A DNA stretch of 64,000 bases from a virus, in IMG/VR virus record IMGVR_UViG_3300042881_004673, positions 1 to 64,000 of that record, one strand, 5' to 3'. Of the stretch, positions 16,188 through 26,556 are shown piece after piece (positions within the stretch are counted from its first letter, which is position 1; each line of letters opens with the position of its first letter). Made by a program: the position numbers and the translations under genes. The notes below the pieces were generated by a model. That model had not been told where the DNA came from and searched no databases. It was given only the letters and a program-made list of their open reading frames with translations.

Positions 16188-16795
16188 GTATTGCCGTAAC
16201 ATTTTACAATAACAAAATAGATGATCAAATAGTTCAGTATCAAAAAAAAGTATTTGATCATTTTGGATTAAAGATAAATCAAATTAACTCACCTACTTGG
16301 CCAGGTCACGGACATTTAGTTGATCAACATATTAAAAGTTTGGGGAACAATTGGGACATTTTTGTTTTGTTTGATATCGATTCAATACCATTAGATAACA
16401 AAATAATTGATGAAGGAATTGAGTGGGCAAAAAACAATTTAGGGTTATTCTCTGTTGCACAAAGACATTACAAAAAAAGTGAAGTTGTTTATGCAAGTCC
16501 GGCTTTTTTAATTTTTAGTAAAAAAACATATGACACAATAGGTAGGCCTTCTTTTATTGAAACAGATAGATCTGATGTTGCTGGCGAATTAACACACACA
16601 TGTTTAGAAAAGAAATTACCTGTTAATATAATCTATCCTTCACACGTTGAACAAAAACAATGGTTATTAGTTGGTAATGAAAGATTTGGTAGAGGAACTA
16701 CTTATGGTAATAGAGTATATCATGCATTTGAATCTAGAATTGGTAACGTAAGTTTATTTGTGAATAAATGTAAAGAAATATTAGGAGAAAAATAA
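16184..16795 (+). CDS. Putative glycosyltransferase (DxD)
   Basis: 203 residues. FVLFDIDSIPLD at about 65-76 supplies a DxD, and a GT-A-like pattern continues with YASPAFLIFSKKTYD. The GRGTTYGNRVYHAFESR segment near the end is unusual. It is in tight four-base overlaps with glycosyltransferases on both sides, so a cooperating enzyme is likely. Acceptor unknown. Confidence 0.65.
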   Translation: MSIAVTFYNNKIDDQIVQYQKKVFDHFGLKINQINSPTWPGHGHLVDQHIKSLGNNWDIFVLFDIDSIPLDNKIIDEGIEWAKNNLGLFSVAQRHYKKSEVVYASPAFLIFSKKTYDTIGRPSFIETDRSDVAGELTHTCLEKKLPVNIIYPSHVEQKQWLLVGNERFGRGTTYGNRVYHAFESRIGNVSLFVNKCKEILGEK

Positions 16796-17499
16796 TGACT
16801 AAAGAAACTTATGACTTTTGTATTATAATCACAACTTATAATAGAACTGAGATGTTAAATAAACTTCTGAATCAAATTGAAAGTGAGAAAAAAAATCATA
16901 GAATTTTTGTTGCAATTTTTGATGATGGGGGTAATCAAAATATTGATATCAATAAAAGTTACCATAAAAAAATATCGTTATACCCAAACAACGGTAAACA
17001 AAAATATTACAACATAATCAATTCAACACTCAGTGTTTTAAAAAACATTTCAAGTGAGTATTTTATATACCTACCTGATGATATTTCATTGGTTGAAAAT
17101 TTCTTTGATGAAACAAAACGTATTTATGAATCTATTAATTTTTCAGATAAAATATGTTTATCTATTTTAACAGACGGTAGAGTAAATAAAACTAATTGGA
17201 CAGACTTTAAAACTATTGATTATGGTGAATACTATAAAACACAGTGGAATGATTTATGTTTTATTGCAAAAAGAAATTTTTTCGAAACATTAGAATTTAA
17301 AATCATACCAATTAGCCCAAACAGATGGAAAGGAAATCCGAATTTAAGTTCTGGGGTTGGACAACAAATAAGTAATAGACTAAACAAATTAGGTTTAGGA
17401 ATGTATCACACTAAAAAATCTTTGGTTATTCACGGAGATCACGAATCTAAAATGAATTACCACGAAAGAAAAGTAACATCTTTAAAAACAAATGAGTGA
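16795..17499 (+). CDS. Family 2 glycosyltransferase
   Basis: 234 residues. FCIIITTYNRTEMLNKLLNQ at the N-terminus and FIYLPDDISL at about 85-94 (Asp-Asp metal site) are GT2 features. It overlaps its neighbours by one and eight bases, as part of a four-gene plus-strand glycosyltransferase operon. Confidence 0.75.
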   Translation: MTKETYDFCIIITTYNRTEMLNKLLNQIESEKKNHRIFVAIFDDGGNQNIDINKSYHKKISLYPNNGKQKYYNIINSTLSVLKNISSEYFIYLPDDISLVENFFDETKRIYESINFSDKICLSILTDGRVNKTNWTDFKTIDYGEYYKTQWNDLCFIAKRNFFETLEFKIIPISPNRWKGNPNLSSGVGQQISNRLNKLGLGMYHTKKSLVIHGDHESKMNYHERKVTSLKTNE

Positions 17500-18433
17500 A
17501 AGAATAATAGTAAACGTCGCATCTTATAAAAGAACAGAATCTTTAATTAGGACTTTAGAATCAATAATCGATCAGTGTGACGAAATTAACGTTGCGCTCA
17601 ATGATCATTATATGGAGGAAATTCCTGATTTTTTTTACCACAAAAAAATAAATCTTTTTTTTACTGACAATTCTATAGGTGATGCATTCAAGTATTTAAA
17701 CTTAGTAAAAGTCGACGGGTATTACTTTTCAATAGATGACGATCTTATTTATCCGCCAACTTATGTTTCTGACACAATTAAAAGATGTAAAGAATTTAAC
17801 AATAAAAAAGTTGTAACTTATCACGGAAGAAATTTCCCATCATTTCCAATATCTAGTTATTATAGATCCGCAAGTGAAAGGTATTCATGTTTAAGCAAAG
17901 TTAAAAACGACGTTAAAGTTCAATTTGGTGGAACTGGAGTAATGTGTTTCCATACCTCACTTATGAAAATACCTATTGACTATTTTAAAAATCCAAACAT
18001 GGCGGATGTTTGGATTGGAAAATACTGTATAGAAAATAATATAGAAATTATTTGTTTAAAACATGATGAAGGATATATGAAATATATTCCACAAAAAACA
18101 ACAATTTATAATGAAGCTTCAAAATCGGATAAAATTCAAACGGGATTAGTTAATGGATTATTTACTCCAAAATTTGTAGAAACAAAAATTGTAGAAACAA
18201 AAATTGTAGAAACAAAAATTGAGGATCAAGAATTTGTAAAAAAAAATACACTTAAAACACTTGAGTTAACTCAAAAACAAATAAATTACGATAAAATAAA
18301 TTCTATTTTTCAAAAAAGTAACCCAAAAACAATTACACAAGCAAAAAACAATCAAGAGGTGGTTAATATAAAATTAAACTCATCAACAATATCAAAACTT
18401 ATGGGTAAAGGTAATAAAAAGTTTAAAAAATAG
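17492..18433 (+). CDS. Family 2-like glycosyltransferase with repeat-bearing tail
   Basis: 313 residues. IVNVASYKRTESLIRTLESI and FSIDDDLIYP (triple Asp at about 87-89) indicate a GT-A glycosyltransferase. After about residue 225 comes a Lys/Thr-rich tail holding three exact VETKI copies, made by a 15-base tandem repeat at 18176-18220. The glycosyltransferase at 23582 carries a similar Lys-rich tail with an -NxYxxINxI-like segment, so the tails may be a shared docking region. Confidence 0.75.
   Translation: MSERIIVNVASYKRTESLIRTLESIIDQCDEINVALNDHYMEEIPDFFYHKKINLFFTDNSIGDAFKYLNLVKVDGYYFSIDDDLIYPPTYVSDTIKRCKEFNNKKVVTYHGRNFPSFPISSYYRSASERYSCLSKVKNDVKVQFGGTGVMCFHTSLMKIPIDYFKNPNMADVWIGKYCIENNIEIICLKHDEGYMKYIPQKTTIYNEASKSDKIQTGLVNGLFTPKFVETKIVETKIVETKIEDQEFVKKNTLKTLELTQKQINYDKINSIFQKSNPKTITQAKNNQEVVNIKLNSSTISKLMGKGNKKFKK
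18176..18220 (+). repeat. Three tandem 15-base repeats
   Basis: GTAGAAACAAAAATT occurs at 18176, 18191 and 18206, in phase with the codons. It adds VETKI units to the tail of the glycosyltransferase. Confidence 0.9.
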
Positions 18434-18477
18434 TTTTTATTTTGTTTTTGTAATATTTATTAATAAAAAACATTATT

Positions 18478-21276
18478 ATGCCAATTAAACTAACAATATC
18501 ACAACAACCTAACGGAGTTTTATTCTCAGGATCAGGAACACTTAATACAACCTCACTTCAAAATTTACCATCATGGGGATTAAACATGGGAACTGGAATT
18601 TTTTTTAGAGGCCCAAGTAAAATTGTTGGTGGAGCCGTTGGTAATATAAAGTTACATTCAAACTTACTACAAAATTTAGTGCCAATAAGTACATTATCAA
18701 GTAGTATATATGGTACTAGTGGTGTTATTAATTTAACGGGGGGGGCTATGAATTATTTTTTCTCAATAGGTAACCCTTGGAATGATAGTAATTCTTTTCC
18801 AAACGCCCTATCTTATTCTGATAATTACATTTCAAATCAACCTTTTAATTTTTCATATCTTATACCTAATCAAACTTATACAAGTTTAGGTATAGTTCCA
18901 CAAAATAATACTTATAGTTGGACAAATCCGCAGTTAGGTGTTTCTGACAACGTACAGGTTGTGGTATTACAACCACAAAACGCGAATGTTATAATTACTA
19001 TACAACAAGTTTTAAATACTGTTAACGTAAGTGTTGTTGGAACAATAAACCCTAACGGATTAGTACCTAATGGTGTTTTTACTTATAATCCTGGTGGTTA
19101 TTTAAAAGGTTCAAACCCAAATAAAAGGGTTTTTATGTTTCCTGATAACGCTCAGATGCAAACATGGCAGATAACATCATACCCTACACAACCCTTTTCA
19201 CTCAATCAAGGCATTGTTGCTGCCAATATTCAGCCATCACAACCACCATACTTTCTTATTGATAATTCTAGTTTTGGAATTAGTTCAAATGCGACAAGCG
19301 GTTACATAAATACATCAATGGTTTATAATGATCCTGGAGCAACGATTCAAACCTTAGGTTTCATTACAGGAACTTACATATGGATGGCGCCCAACAACGT
19401 ATTCCAAATGAATGTTTTACCGCCACCATCACCTACACCAACTGTAACACCAACTAAGACTACAACACCAACAGTTACACCAACAAAAACAGTTACACCA
19501 ACTGTTACTAAAACACCAACTGTAACACCAACAAATACCGCAACACCAACAAATACCGCAACACCAACTGTAACTCCAACAATTACGCCAACAAATACTG
19601 CAACACCAACTGTCACACCGACACTTACTCTTACGCCAACAGTTACAAATACAGTTACACCGACAATAACCGCAACTCAAACTGAAACACCAACACCAAC
19701 TGTTACACCTACCAATACTTTAACACCAACAGTTACGGCTACAAATACGCCGACATTAACTAAAACACCATCACCTACACCAACAACAACACCAACTAAC
19801 ACTCCAAGTAACACACCAAACATATCATCAAACTGTTGTTCAAATCCTGAAAATCTTCCACAAGTTAATCAAACAGTTGTTAGAAACTTCACAAACGTAA
19901 CTGCTACAGGTTCTGGAAACATTGGAGTAGGTCCTAATGCTATTAATACGTATTACCAACAATATATAGGATCATTTACAATGTTGAGTGATATTATTTT
20001 AGGAACAAATGGTGGGTTTACTTATACTTTAACTTTTTCAAATCAGATTCAAGGGATAAGATTTTTAATGTATGGAATGAATGTTAGTCCGGTATGTTCA
20101 TTTACATTCACAACAGACAGTGGACCTATAACTATTACCACATGTCAAAGCGGATGTTTAAGTGTTTCTGGAAATGTTATTTCGACAAGTACGCCATGTA
20201 ATCTTCTTGCAGGGGCTGGTTATTTTGAAATAATACCTACCTCTCCTTTCACAATATTAACTATAACAGGACCAGGTGATTCGGGGGGTACGGGTCTTCA
20301 ACTATGTTATTTAGATGCAATAATTCCTTCACCAACACCGACACCAACAAATACCTTAACACCAACACCAACTGTTACCGTAAGTGTTACACCAAGTATT
20401 GCTGCGTCACCAACAGCGACACCTACAAACACGGCAACACCAACAGTTACACCAACAGTTACACCAACGATTACTGAAACCCCAACACCTACGGTTACTC
20501 CAACAATTACGGAAACACCGACCGAAACGCCAACAAATACACCAACATTAACACCAACAAATACGCCAACTGTTACTGTAACGCCAACTGTTACGGCAAC
20601 TAACACGCAAACACCAACTGTAACACCGACTGAAACACCAACAAATACACCAACAGTAACGTCAACAGTAACACCAACTGTCACACCTACTGCAACTCCA
20701 ACATTAACACCACAGTCAACAGTTACTCCAACTTTAACTTCAACACCAACTCTTACACCTACGGTAACTACAACGCCATCAGTAACGCCTACATTAACGG
20801 CAACACCAACAGCGACTGTAACACCGACTATTTCAATTACACCGACGTTGACACCAACACCAACAACTTCACCAGCACCATCAAATGTGACAATATTACT
20901 CAACACATTAATTGTTGATGGTTCAATTAACATGTTAGTTACAATTAATTATAACAATACAATTCCATTTGCAACTATTGTAAGTTTCAACCTGAACTTG
21001 GTTTATACTAATGGAACAACGTATACAGTTCCGTTTACAATCAACATGCCGGCAAATACACCACAAGGATTTGGATCGTTTAATATTCCAGGAAATGCGG
21101 CACAAATATCACAAGGACTTACAAATATTAGTAATGTTGTGATTACCAATTATTCAGGAACCGTTATTCCAAATATTAATATTACGGTAAATCCTACGCC
21201 AACACCAACACCTACAGCGACATTAACACCATTCCCAACAGTAACACCTTCACCGGCTAACTGTTGTATAATTTAA
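18478..21276 (+). CDS. Mucin-like Thr-Pro repeat protein, paralogue 1
   Basis: 932 residues. The N-terminal beta-rich domain (1-317) starts with a QQPNG...GSGTLN motif shared with paralogue 2. Thr-Pro tracts (TPTVTPTNT type) span about 318-446 and 616-800, with a short one near 906-926. A globular segment with Cys (447-615) and a C-terminal domain (801-905, related to that of paralogue 2) fill the gaps; the end is PSPANCCII. Such tracts are extended and are classic sites for O-glycosylation. It is probably a virion surface fibre. No signal peptide. TATTTAT at 18454-18460 is 17 bases upstream. It is flanked by glycosyltransferase genes on both sides. Confidence 0.85.
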   Translation: MPIKLTISQQPNGVLFSGSGTLNTTSLQNLPSWGLNMGTGIFFRGPSKIVGGAVGNIKLHSNLLQNLVPISTLSSSIYGTSGVINLTGGAMNYFFSIGNPWNDSNSFPNALSYSDNYISNQPFNFSYLIPNQTYTSLGIVPQNNTYSWTNPQLGVSDNVQVVVLQPQNANVIITIQQVLNTVNVSVVGTINPNGLVPNGVFTYNPGGYLKGSNPNKRVFMFPDNAQMQTWQITSYPTQPFSLNQGIVAANIQPSQPPYFLIDNSSFGISSNATSGYINTSMVYNDPGATIQTLGFITGTYIWMAPNNVFQMNVLPPPSPTPTVTPTKTTTPTVTPTKTVTPTVTKTPTVTPTNTATPTNTATPTVTPTITPTNTATPTVTPTLTLTPTVTNTVTPTITATQTETPTPTVTPTNTLTPTVTATNTPTLTKTPSPTPTTTPTNTPSNTPNISSNCCSNPENLPQVNQTVVRNFTNVTATGSGNIGVGPNAINTYYQQYIGSFTMLSDIILGTNGGFTYTLTFSNQIQGIRFLMYGMNVSPVCSFTFTTDSGPITITTCQSGCLSVSGNVISTSTPCNLLAGAGYFEIIPTSPFTILTITGPGDSGGTGLQLCYLDAIIPSPTPTPTNTLTPTPTVTVSVTPSIAASPTATPTNTATPTVTPTVTPTITETPTPTVTPTITETPTETPTNTPTLTPTNTPTVTVTPTVTATNTQTPTVTPTETPTNTPTVTSTVTPTVTPTATPTLTPQSTVTPTLTSTPTLTPTVTTTPSVTPTLTATPTATVTPTISITPTLTPTPTTSPAPSNVTILLNTLIVDGSINMLVTINYNNTIPFATIVSFNLNLVYTNGTTYTVPFTINMPANTPQGFGSFNIPGNAAQISQGLTNISNVVITNYSGTVIPNINITVNPTPTPTPTATLTPFPTVTPSPANCCII

Positions 21277-21296
21277 TTTAAAAGATAAAAAAAATG

Positions 21297-21326
21297 ATGG
21301 CCCGATAAAACAATTTGTCGGGTCAT
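21297..21326 (+). terminator. Hairpin after Thr-Pro gene 1
   Basis: ATGGCCCGA (21297-21305) pairs with TCGGGTCAT (21318-21326), with one G-T pair and a 12-base loop. It has no long T-run, so it could be a weak terminator or an mRNA-stabilising hairpin between the two large genes. Confidence 0.5.
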
Positions 21327-21350
21327 TGTATTTATATATAAAAATAGATT

Positions 21351-23510
21351 ATGCCAATTACAATCAATATTTACCAACAACCTAACGGACTTCAATTCCA
21401 AGGATCAGGAACGCTAAACTTAGACTCATTTATTGGGAAAACACAAGGAAATGCGGCTAACGTAAATCAAGGTCTTAGATTCAGATCTAATGCTTTAAAT
21501 AATTTAGCTTTAAATAGATTATCATGGATAGGTCTTAATAATCCTAACACTAATTATAGGTTTTACCCTAATTTATTTACGACAATACCAAATTTTGGAA
21601 CCTCCTCAACAGATTATACTACCGCTATAAATACATTTGCAACAGGAGGTCAGTTTTTTATGGTGGGACAAGATGCGACTATAGGGCAATTAACCGTTCC
21701 ACAGTCTTATGTTTCAGGTTTAAATTTTAGTTGGGGTTTTTTATTACCAAGTTTAACCTATGCTGGTTTAGGAATGTCTCCACAAACAATTACACGAAGT
21801 TGGACTGGATCTACTGGTGTGGTTGAGACTCTAACAATTATCGTCAACCCATTACCAACGTCAAATGTTAATATAAACGTTATTGAAACTAATGGAAATG
21901 TTTATGTTGAAGTTGTTGGAAATATAGGGACTGGATATGTAACGGCATGTGGACTTGGATTTGGACCTGGAAATTCAATATTCTCATCACAAAGATGGGT
22001 ACAATTTGGGTCTAGTAGTGTTGGTTTTTGTAAAGTGCAAATAAATTCTTTCCCACCAAGTTTTGGGAATACCTCAAGAACCGCTAATATTGGATCTCAG
22101 TTCACTCCTTTTAGAGTTGACAATCAAGGGGCTTACTTTGATCAAAATGCTTTAACTGATGATATTAATACAAGTATAACTTTTACTGGAACAACAATTG
22201 CCGGTATGGGTTTAAATACTGGAGTATATAATTGGTATGGACCCGATAATAATATCCAAATGAATATTATTGGACCAACACCAACACCAACGGTTACGGC
22301 AACCAACACGCAAACACCAACCGTAACACCAACAAATACCGTTACACCCACAATTACGCCAACAGTAACGCCAACAGTTACGGAGACACCAACACCAACA
22401 CCTACACCTACAGTTACGCCAACAGTTACAACTACGGTTACTATTACACCAACTGAGACACCAACTAATACGCCAACACTTACGCCAACACTTACAGAAA
22501 CACCTACCCCAACAGTTACGGCAACTGTAACAGAAACTCCTACACCAACCGCAACAGAAACACCTACAGCAACACCTACAGCAACTGTAACACAATCTGT
22601 CACACCTACTATTACACCAACAACTACGGTTACTATTACGCCAACTGAGACACCAACTAATACACCAACACTTACACCAACAATAAGTATTACACCTAGT
22701 TTTGCGTCTTCACCAACACCTACACCTACAATTACGGAAACACCTACTGTTACTCCTACTGTTACTCCTACGGTTACTGAAACACCTACAAATACTCCGA
22801 CAGTAACTCCAACAAATACAACAACACCAACACAAACAGTTACGGAAACACCAACTCAAACACCAACAGGAACTCCATCGGTTACACCAACAGTTACGGA
22901 GACACCAACTCAAACACCAACAGGAACTCCATCGGTTACACCAACTATTACACCAACACTTACAGAAACACCATCGGTTACACCTACTAATACGATTACG
23001 CCTACGGCAACACAAACACTTACACCTACTGTTACTCAAACACAAACTCAAACTCCTACACCGACAGCAACTGTTACCCCATCTAAATCTCCAGCACCTG
23101 CCACTTTAAATGCAAATTTTAATGTAAATGTGGTTGATGGATCAATATCAGTAATAACAACTGTTTCTTACAATTTAGGAATTCCAGTTCCAACTATAGT
23201 TTACTTCACAGTAAATATTATTTTAACAAATGGTGTAATATTTACAGTCCCTGAAAGTATTACGATCCCTGCATCCACATTACAAGGATCTGTAACTACT
23301 ACACTTCCAGGAAATGCGGCACAAGTATCTAACTTAAGTTATGTGAATAATATAACAATTACAAACTATGCTGGAGTTGTTATACCAAATATTATAATTA
23401 GCATCAACCCAACACCAACACCTACGCCAACAGCAACATTAACACCACTACCAACTATAACACCTTCACCGGCTAATTGTTGTCCAATACTTGCAATACC
23501 AGGATCTTAA
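21351..23510 (+). CDS. Mucin-like Thr-Pro repeat protein, paralogue 2
   Basis: 719 residues. Same layout as paralogue 1 with one Thr-Pro region: N-terminal domain 1-307 ([15 protein letters not shown] near the start), Thr-Pro tract about 308-583, C-terminal domain 584-684 ([13 protein letters not shown] aligns with [13 protein letters not shown] of paralogue 1), a second short Thr-Pro run, and PSPANCC near the end. Tandem DNA repeats inside the tract indicate recent expansion. TATTTAT at 21329-21335 is 15 bases upstream. Probably a glycosylated fibre or decoration protein. Confidence 0.85.
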   Translation: MPITINIYQQPNGLQFQGSGTLNLDSFIGKTQGNAANVNQGLRFRSNALNNLALNRLSWIGLNNPNTNYRFYPNLFTTIPNFGTSSTDYTTAINTFATGGQFFMVGQDATIGQLTVPQSYVSGLNFSWGFLLPSLTYAGLGMSPQTITRSWTGSTGVVETLTIIVNPLPTSNVNINVIETNGNVYVEVVGNIGTGYVTACGLGFGPGNSIFSSQRWVQFGSSSVGFCKVQINSFPPSFGNTSRTANIGSQFTPFRVDNQGAYFDQNALTDDINTSITFTGTTIAGMGLNTGVYNWYGPDNNIQMNIIGPTPTPTVTATNTQTPTVTPTNTVTPTITPTVTPTVTETPTPTPTPTVTPTVTTTVTITPTETPTNTPTLTPTLTETPTPTVTATVTETPTPTATETPTATPTATVTQSVTPTITPTTTVTITPTETPTNTPTLTPTISITPSFASSPTPTPTITETPTVTPTVTPTVTETPTNTPTVTPTNTTTPTQTVTETPTQTPTGTPSVTPTVTETPTQTPTGTPSVTPTITPTLTETPSVTPTNTITPTATQTLTPTVTQTQTQTPTPTATVTPSKSPAPATLNANFNVNVVDGSISVITTVSYNLGIPVPTIVYFTVNIILTNGVIFTVPESITIPASTLQGSVTTTLPGNAAQVSNLSYVNNITITNYAGVVIPNIIISINPTPTPTPTATLTPLPTITPSPANCCPILAIPGS
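22837..22944 (+). repeat. Two tandem 54-base repeats in Thr-Pro tract
   Basis: Copies start at 22837 and 22891 and differ by one base over most of their length. Each encodes the 18-residue unit [19 protein letters not shown] related dispersed repeat (Thr-Ile-Thr-Pro-Thr-Glu-Thr-Pro block) occurs near 22440 and 22630. Confidence 0.85.
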
Positions 23511-23581
23511 TTGGTGTCGGTGTTTACTATGTTTAATGTTGTAATAACTTTTTGTTAAAATAAAATACAAAAAAAGTTGAA

Positions 23582-24544
23582 TTGAGTCTTAGTATAATCA
23601 TACCTACTTTCAAAAACGTAGAGTTTCTTCCTGAGTTATTTGACTCAATAGATAAATGTAATTTCACTGGTGAATACGAAGTTTTAATTGGAATTGATTC
23701 TTGTGAAGATACCTTAAAATATGTTTATGAAAATCAATTTCCAACAAACTTTAAGTTCTTCTTTTTTTTAGAAAACAAAGGTCCTTATTTAATTAAAAAT
23801 ACTTTATCTGATTTATCTTCTTTTGATAAACTATTTTTCTTTGACTCAGATGATGTTATGATGCCTGATTTAATAAGTGAAATTGATTCAAAGTTAAACA
23901 CGTATTTGGTTGTTAAACCAAAATACATGGACTTTAAAGATCAAAACGGTATTAGAGAATATGTTGGAAAAAAACCAACTTTTGGTGAAGGTGTGTTTGG
24001 TATTATAAAAGAATTGTTTATTGAAATGAATGGTTTTGAAGGGTGGCAAGTTGCCGCTGATTCAGATTTTATGGGTAGACTTTATAAGACAAATAAAAAT
24101 ATTCTACATACATCACACATTCTTTTCCATAGAAGAATACACCCTAACTCACTAACAATTCACCCAAGAACAGGATTGTCATCTGCGTTAAGGGGTAATT
24201 ATTACCACATGAGTAAGAAGAAAACAATTGAAAATATTAAAAATAAAGAATTTTTAAAATCAAATTATAAGGTAGTTGATGTTGAAGACAAAATACTTTT
24301 AAAGTCACAAAATGATATTAATTTGGAGATTGAAGTAAGTGATTATGAGAAAAAAAAATTAAAACACGAATCTATTGCAGATATATTTTTAAATAAACCA
24401 AAAAATATTAAAACAGAGGTAAAGCCAAAAACAATCAATTATAACCATATTAACCAAAACACCAATTACCCAATCTCCTCACAACTATCAGTTGCATTAA
24501 AAAAGGCTAAATTAGAAAATATTAAAAAAAATCACCGTCGTTAA
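23582..24544 (+). CDS. Family 2 glycosyltransferase
   Basis: 320 residues. TTG is the apparent start, because SLSIIIPTFKNVEFLPELFD must be near the N-terminus. GT2 features: the IIIPTFKN nucleotide-binding strand and FFFDSDDVMMP at about 80-90 (DSDD), then DSDFMGRLY. A Lys-rich tail follows residue about 215, with SIADIFLNKPKNIKT and NYNHINQN, similar in style to the tail of the 17492 enzyme. It directly follows the Thr-Pro genes, making them likely substrates. Confidence 0.8.
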   Translation: MSLSIIIPTFKNVEFLPELFDSIDKCNFTGEYEVLIGIDSCEDTLKYVYENQFPTNFKFFFFLENKGPYLIKNTLSDLSSFDKLFFFDSDDVMMPDLISEIDSKLNTYLVVKPKYMDFKDQNGIREYVGKKPTFGEGVFGIIKELFIEMNGFEGWQVAADSDFMGRLYKTNKNILHTSHILFHRRIHPNSLTIHPRTGLSSALRGNYYHMSKKKTIENIKNKEFLKSNYKVVDVEDKILLKSQNDINLEIEVSDYEKKKLKHESIADIFLNKPKNIKTEVKPKTINYNHINQNTNYPISSQLSVALKKAKLENIKKNHRR

Positions 24545-24556
24545 GATTTTTTTGCT

Positions 24557-24564
24557 TATATTTG
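24557..24564 (+). promoter_or_regulatory. TAnnTTTG promoter box (TATATTTG)
   Basis: TATATTTG followed by TTCT and the ATG at 24569: again exactly four bases between box and start codon. No convincing -33 TTG at normal spacing. Confidence 0.55.
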
Positions 24565-24568
24565 TTCT

Positions 24569-24940
24569 ATGAACAACACAAACAAAATAGGACATGTAAT
24601 CAAGGATGATCACATCAAAAAAGTTAAAAAACTTTTTAAGAAAAAATTAATTAAATGTGATGGTAAAGTTTGGTGCAAAAAAATTCAAATTGAAATAACT
24701 AACATCAGAAAATACAAACAAGGATATTACTTAAGCAAAGAGATTGTGCGTTACTGTTATGAGTTAGATGTTAAAATTAAATTCACAGATGAATTTGGGG
24801 TTTCCGAATCTTGGGTTAAAAACAATAAAAGAGGTATTAACAGTCGAGTTAGAAATTGGAGTAATGAGAAATTACTACAGGACGAATTACAGTTTTTTGG
24901 AATTGAAAACATTTGCGTGTCAAAGATTCAATATGTTTAG
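24569..24940 (+). CDS. Basic hypothetical protein
   Basis: 123 residues, strongly basic (VKKLFKKKLIKCDGKVWCKK). Predicted helical with SWVKNNKRGINSRVRNWSN late in the chain. The charge suggests nucleic-acid binding. It has its own TAnnTTTG promoter, a class otherwise used here by metabolic and accessory genes. No family recognised. Confidence 0.6.
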   Translation: MNNTNKIGHVIKDDHIKKVKKLFKKKLIKCDGKVWCKKIQIEITNIRKYKQGYYLSKEIVRYCYELDVKIKFTDEFGVSESWVKNNKRGINSRVRNWSNEKLLQDELQFFGIENICVSKIQYV

Positions 24941-24961
24941 AGTTCTTTTATATTTATTGAT

Positions 24962-25876
24962 ATGAAAGTGTCATTAACAGAAGAACAACTTAGATCATTC
25001 AATAATAGACTTATTTATGAAGGTATTTTGGACGACATGGTTTTCAAAATATCTTTAATTGTTGAGGACGGTAAAACCGAACCTGACATGGAGTGGGATT
25101 TCACCAATGTTAAAAAAGATATAGATAAATCAAAGTTATGGGTTAAAACAAAAGAAGATGCGATCCAATACGTTGAAAGTGTTGTGGATAAAATTAAAAA
25201 TATTCCACCTGAATTAAGAAAAAAAATCTTAAAATATGTAATATATTCTTTTATTGGATTACTTTCAATTAAACAACTAAATAAAATGGTTGAACCAGTT
25301 GTAAAAAAGGCTGATCAAATTGAGAAAGAAACAATCGAAAAAATTATTTCACTAAGAATTAGAAAATCAAGTCCAGAATTATATGAACACATGAGATATG
25401 AAGAAGGTTCCATAACAAAAAAAGGAGAACCTGTTTTGGTCGCCTATAATCTTGGTGATGGGGCATACACTATTGGTTATGGTCACGCAATATTTAGAGG
25501 TGAAAATGAAGGGTATGAATTCCTACCGAATTATAATAAAATAATACCAGGTAAAACTAAAATCACTAAAGATCAGGCGGAGATACTACTTAAAGACGAT
25601 ATTAGTAATTCCGAAGAGATAATAAATAAAATTCTTAATAAATGGGAAACAGAAGGTATTAAAATTAAGGTTAGTCAAGGAATGTATAATGCTATGGTAT
25701 CAATGGCATATAATATGGGTCCTGGTATTATAAAAAGTGATTTTATTAAAGCTTTAAAATCGGGCAATACATATTTAGCGGCAGAAGAAATATTAACCAC
25801 AAGTTCAAACCTGTTTAAAAAATTCCCCGGTCTTGAACCAAGAAGAATGAGGGAATATAAAATGTTTACATCATGA
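24962..25876 (+). CDS. Tagged GH24 (T4-type) lysozyme
   Basis: 304 residues. Residues 1-21 (MKVSLTEEQLRSFNNRLIYE) are tag C ending I-Y-E before Gly. A hydrophobic segment lies at about 91-104 (YVIYSFIGLLSI). The lysozyme domain runs about 135-304: catalytic Glu147 or Glu148, Asp166 and Thr170 in LGDGAYTIGYGHA, and the late SMAYNMGPG motif. It cleaves host peptidoglycan. The tag and membrane segment suggest a virion-carried entry enzyme rather than the lysis enzyme, as a GH19 endolysin is encoded elsewhere. TATTTAT at 24951-24957 ends four bases before the ATG. Confidence 0.85.
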   Translation: MKVSLTEEQLRSFNNRLIYEGILDDMVFKISLIVEDGKTEPDMEWDFTNVKKDIDKSKLWVKTKEDAIQYVESVVDKIKNIPPELRKKILKYVIYSFIGLLSIKQLNKMVEPVVKKADQIEKETIEKIISLRIRKSSPELYEHMRYEEGSITKKGEPVLVAYNLGDGAYTIGYGHAIFRGENEGYEFLPNYNKIIPGKTKITKDQAEILLKDDISNSEEIINKILNKWETEGIKIKVSQGMYNAMVSMAYNMGPGIIKSDFIKALKSGNTYLAAEEILTTSSNLFKKFPGLEPRRMREYKMFTS

Positions 25877-26556
25877 ATAAAGAAAAAATATTAAAATTAT
25901 TTAAAAACTTTGTGGGTGAAGAGGTAAACATTTCCGGACTTCAATGTATTCCTGTTGGGGTTGGTGAATATGGTTCACATAATTCTATTATGGGTACCGG
26001 TTGGAATCCAAACCCATATCATCAAATTCACTTTAAAATAAAAAATCCAAATAATGTCTGTTATTTTTATGCAATAATTTATGAAGAGTTATTAGAATTA
26101 TTAGAAGAATTTACCCAATATATTAGTATTAAACTAAGACCAAATATAATATGGGAGGACACACAACCAAAATTTTATCTTAACGACGAAACAAGAAACA
26201 AAATACAAAAAGTTTTTGACTCTGTAAAAGAAATTAAATTTACAACAGGAAATTTAGATGGTGATGGCAAAGAATATGTTATTGAAATAAATTCAATTGG
26301 TTTTAACAATAAACATTTTGATCTTGAATCATTTTATCTCCAAAACAAGGTTGTTCCAATATCTGCAACAAAAAATGGCGAAAATGTTGATGTGAGTGAG
26401 GTTATTTACAAATATATAGATGAGTTTTTACCTAAAGTAGAAACTTACTATGAGTCAGAAGAATATTATAAAAAAATAGATGAGATAATTACCAAACATC
26501 CACTTTTAAATGCGGATTATATTGCGACTTATTACGATACAAAGTTTATCCAATAA
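25873..26556 (+). CDS. Hypothetical protein coupled to lysozyme gene
   Basis: 227 residues, overlapping the lysozyme gene as ATGA. It begins MNKEKILKLFKNFVGEEV, weakly like tag B but lacking the full motif. Beta-rich centre (GVGEYGSHNSIMGTGWNPNP; YVIEINSIGFNN) and helical ends. The 3' end overlaps the convergent UvrC-like gene by 11 bases. Function unknown. Confidence 0.6.
   Translation: MNKEKILKLFKNFVGEEVNISGLQCIPVGVGEYGSHNSIMGTGWNPNPYHQIHFKIKNPNNVCYFYAIIYEELLELLEEFTQYISIKLRPNIIWEDTQPKFYLNDETRNKIQKVFDSVKEIKFTTGNLDGDGKEYVIEINSIGFNNKHFDLESFYLQNKVVPISATKNGENVDVSEVIYKYIDEFLPKVETYYESEEYYKKIDEIITKHPLLNADYIATYYDTKFIQ

Noticed and set aside
19374-20933. Long antisense open frames rich in Val-Gly or Cys-Trp-Arg across the Thr-Pro tracts
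   Set aside because: They are mirror images of the ACN/CCN repeat codons on the plus strand; composition is absurdly repetitive and they lack promoters. The same applies to antisense frames at 22142-23051.
22837-22944. Tandem DNA repeats as a possible diversity-generating or phase-variation element
   Set aside because: The repeat is in frame, lies within a long Thr-Pro tract and has no template-repeat/reverse-transcriptase system nearby; simple slippage expansion is enough.
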